Part shown: positions 5,916 through 6,733 of the stretch, in pieces
Layout of the letters: the number at the start of each line of letters is the position of its first letter
Position numbering within the stretch: the stretch's first letter is position 1
DNA from: Betaproteobacteria bacterium UBA5582
GTDB lineage: Bacteria > Pseudomonadota > Gammaproteobacteria > Burkholderiales > Rhodocyclaceae
Length of the DNA: 6,733 nucleotides
NCBI GenBank assembly: GCA_002425245.1
Contig: DILW01000126.1
Coordinates: 1 to 6,733, forward strand
Direction: 5' to 3'
Notes under the pieces: generated by a model
Seen by the model: the letters and a program-made list of their open reading frames with translations, nothing else
What the model was told of the DNA's origin: nothing
Database searches by the model: none
Made by a program: the position numbers and the translations under genes

Positions 5916-6733
5916 TTAGACGTTGAGCAGCAGACGGGCCGGATCTTCCAGCGCTTCCTTCATGGTCACCAGGCCGAGGACGGCTTCGCGGCCGTCGATG
6001 ATGCGGTGATCGTAGGACATCGCCAGATAGTTCATCGGACGCACGACGACCTGGCCGTTTTCGACGACGGCACGGTCCTTGGTGGCGTGGATGCCGAGGA
6101 TCGCGGACTGCGGCGGGTTGATGATCGGGGTGGACATCATCGAACCGAAGATGCCGCCGTTCGAAATCGAGAAAGTACCGCCGGTCAGCTCTTCGATCGA
6201 CAGCTTGCCGTCCTTGGCCTTGTTACCGAATTCGGCGATCTTCTTCTCGATGTCGGCGATCGACATCTGGTCGGCGTTGCGGATGATCGGCACGACCAGA
6301 CCACGCGGCGAACCGACGGCGATGCCGATGTCGATGTAGCCGTGGTAGACGATGTCGTTACCATCGACCGAAGCGTTCAGGATCGGGAACTTCTGCAGCG
6401 CGGCAACGGCGGCCTTGACGAAGAAGCCCATGAAGCCGAGGCGAACGCCGTGGGTCTTCTCGAACTTCTCGCCGTATTGCTTGCGCAGGGCCATGACCGG
6501 GGCCATGTTCACTTCGTTGAACGTGGTCAGGATGGCGTTGGTCTGTTGCGACTGCAGCAGACGCTCGGCGATGCGGGCGCGCAGACGGGTCATCGGCACG
6601 CGCTCTTCGGTGCGCTCACCGAGGGCGACACCGGTCGGCGGCACCGGCAGCGAGGCGGTCGACTTGGCAGCAACGACCGGACCGGCAGCCGGCTTGGCCT
6701 GGGCGGCAACGGCATCTTCCTTGGTGACGCGAC
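5916..6733 (-). CDS. odhB: Dihydrolipoyllysine succinyltransferase, E2 of 2-oxoglutarate dehydrogenase (C-terminal part, cut by the window edge)
   Basis: The visible 271 residues are the C-terminal part of E2, which transfers the succinyl group from its lipoyl arm to CoA in the TCA cycle. The fragment begins with RVTKEDAV, the usual end of the E3-binding subdomain. An Ala/Pro-rich linker of about 30 residues follows, then the catalytic core from about VPMTRLRARIAERL to the end. The active-site motif SYDHRIIDGREAV holds the catalytic His and Asp (residues 242 and 246 of the fragment). The ending LEDPARLLLNV closely resembles that of SucB, which favours succinyl- over acetyl-transferase. The lipoyl domain and start codon lie beyond base 6733. 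A GTG at 6644 is inside the linker and is not a start. lpd follows on the same strand; odhA (E1) would be expected just outside the window. Confidence 0.96.
   Translation of the reverse strand, partial: RVTKEDAVAAQAKPAAGPVVAAKSTASLPVPPTGVALGERTEERVPMTRLRARIAERLLQSQQTNAILTTFNEVNMAPVMALRKQYGEKFEKTHGVRLGFMGFFVKAAVAALQKFPILNASVDGNDIVYHGYIDIGIAVGSPRGLVVPIIRNADQMSIADIEKKIAEFGNKAKDGKLSIEELTGGTFSISNGGIFGSMMSTPIINPPQSAILGIHATKDRAVVENGQVVVRPMNYLAMSYDHRIIDGREAVLGLVTMKEALEDPARLLLNV

Noticed and set aside
6642..6644. GTG as start of a short acyltransferase gene
   Set aside because: The frame stays open to the window edge and encodes the linker and the end of the E3-binding domain of E2, so the codon is internal.

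Overview
The window reads as ordinary chromosomal housekeeping DNA from a GC-rich betaproteobacterium. A member of the Rhodocyclales (Dechloromonas/Azonexus-like) is my best guess, from the gene order odhB-lpd-zapE, the strong G/C preference at third codon positions and the protein style; the sequence alone does not prove the genus. I see no phage, insertion sequence, CRISPR array, tRNA or rRNA. No gene-free stretch exceeds 300 bases; the longest is 1442-1681.

Left part, + strand: a possible short tail of an upstream gene (to about base 56) contains a perfect 32-bp palindrome. A leader with two look-alike hairpins follows, then metY (O-acetylhomoserine sulfhydrylase, methionine synthesis), which ends in a clear intrinsic terminator. 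A 240-bp regulatory region comes next, with a very AT-rich block, a CRP/FNR-type palindrome and a second 14-bp palindrome. It leads into a six-helix transporter of the AceTr (GPR1/FUN34/YaaH, SatP-like) family, probably for acetate or a similar small carboxylate, which also has its own terminator.

Right part, - strand (read from right to left): the C-terminal part of the 2-oxoglutarate dehydrogenase E2 (odhB/sucB, cut by the window edge), then the E3 dihydrolipoyl dehydrogenase (lpd), then a very strong terminator hairpin, then zapE (AFG1-type ATPase linked to cell division). Ten bases further on is a small secreted protein that looks like a reduced secretin. The zapE stop codon lies inside the ribosome-binding site of that gene, so the two are probably translationally coupled.

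OdhB and Lpd are two components of one complex in the TCA cycle. The acetate-type carrier on the opposite strand fits the same central-carbon theme, but no direct link is visible. The items most worth a second look are the mini-secretin after zapE, the CRP/FNR site upstream of the carrier, and the palindrome and paired hairpins ahead of metY. I found no convincing new multi-gene system here.
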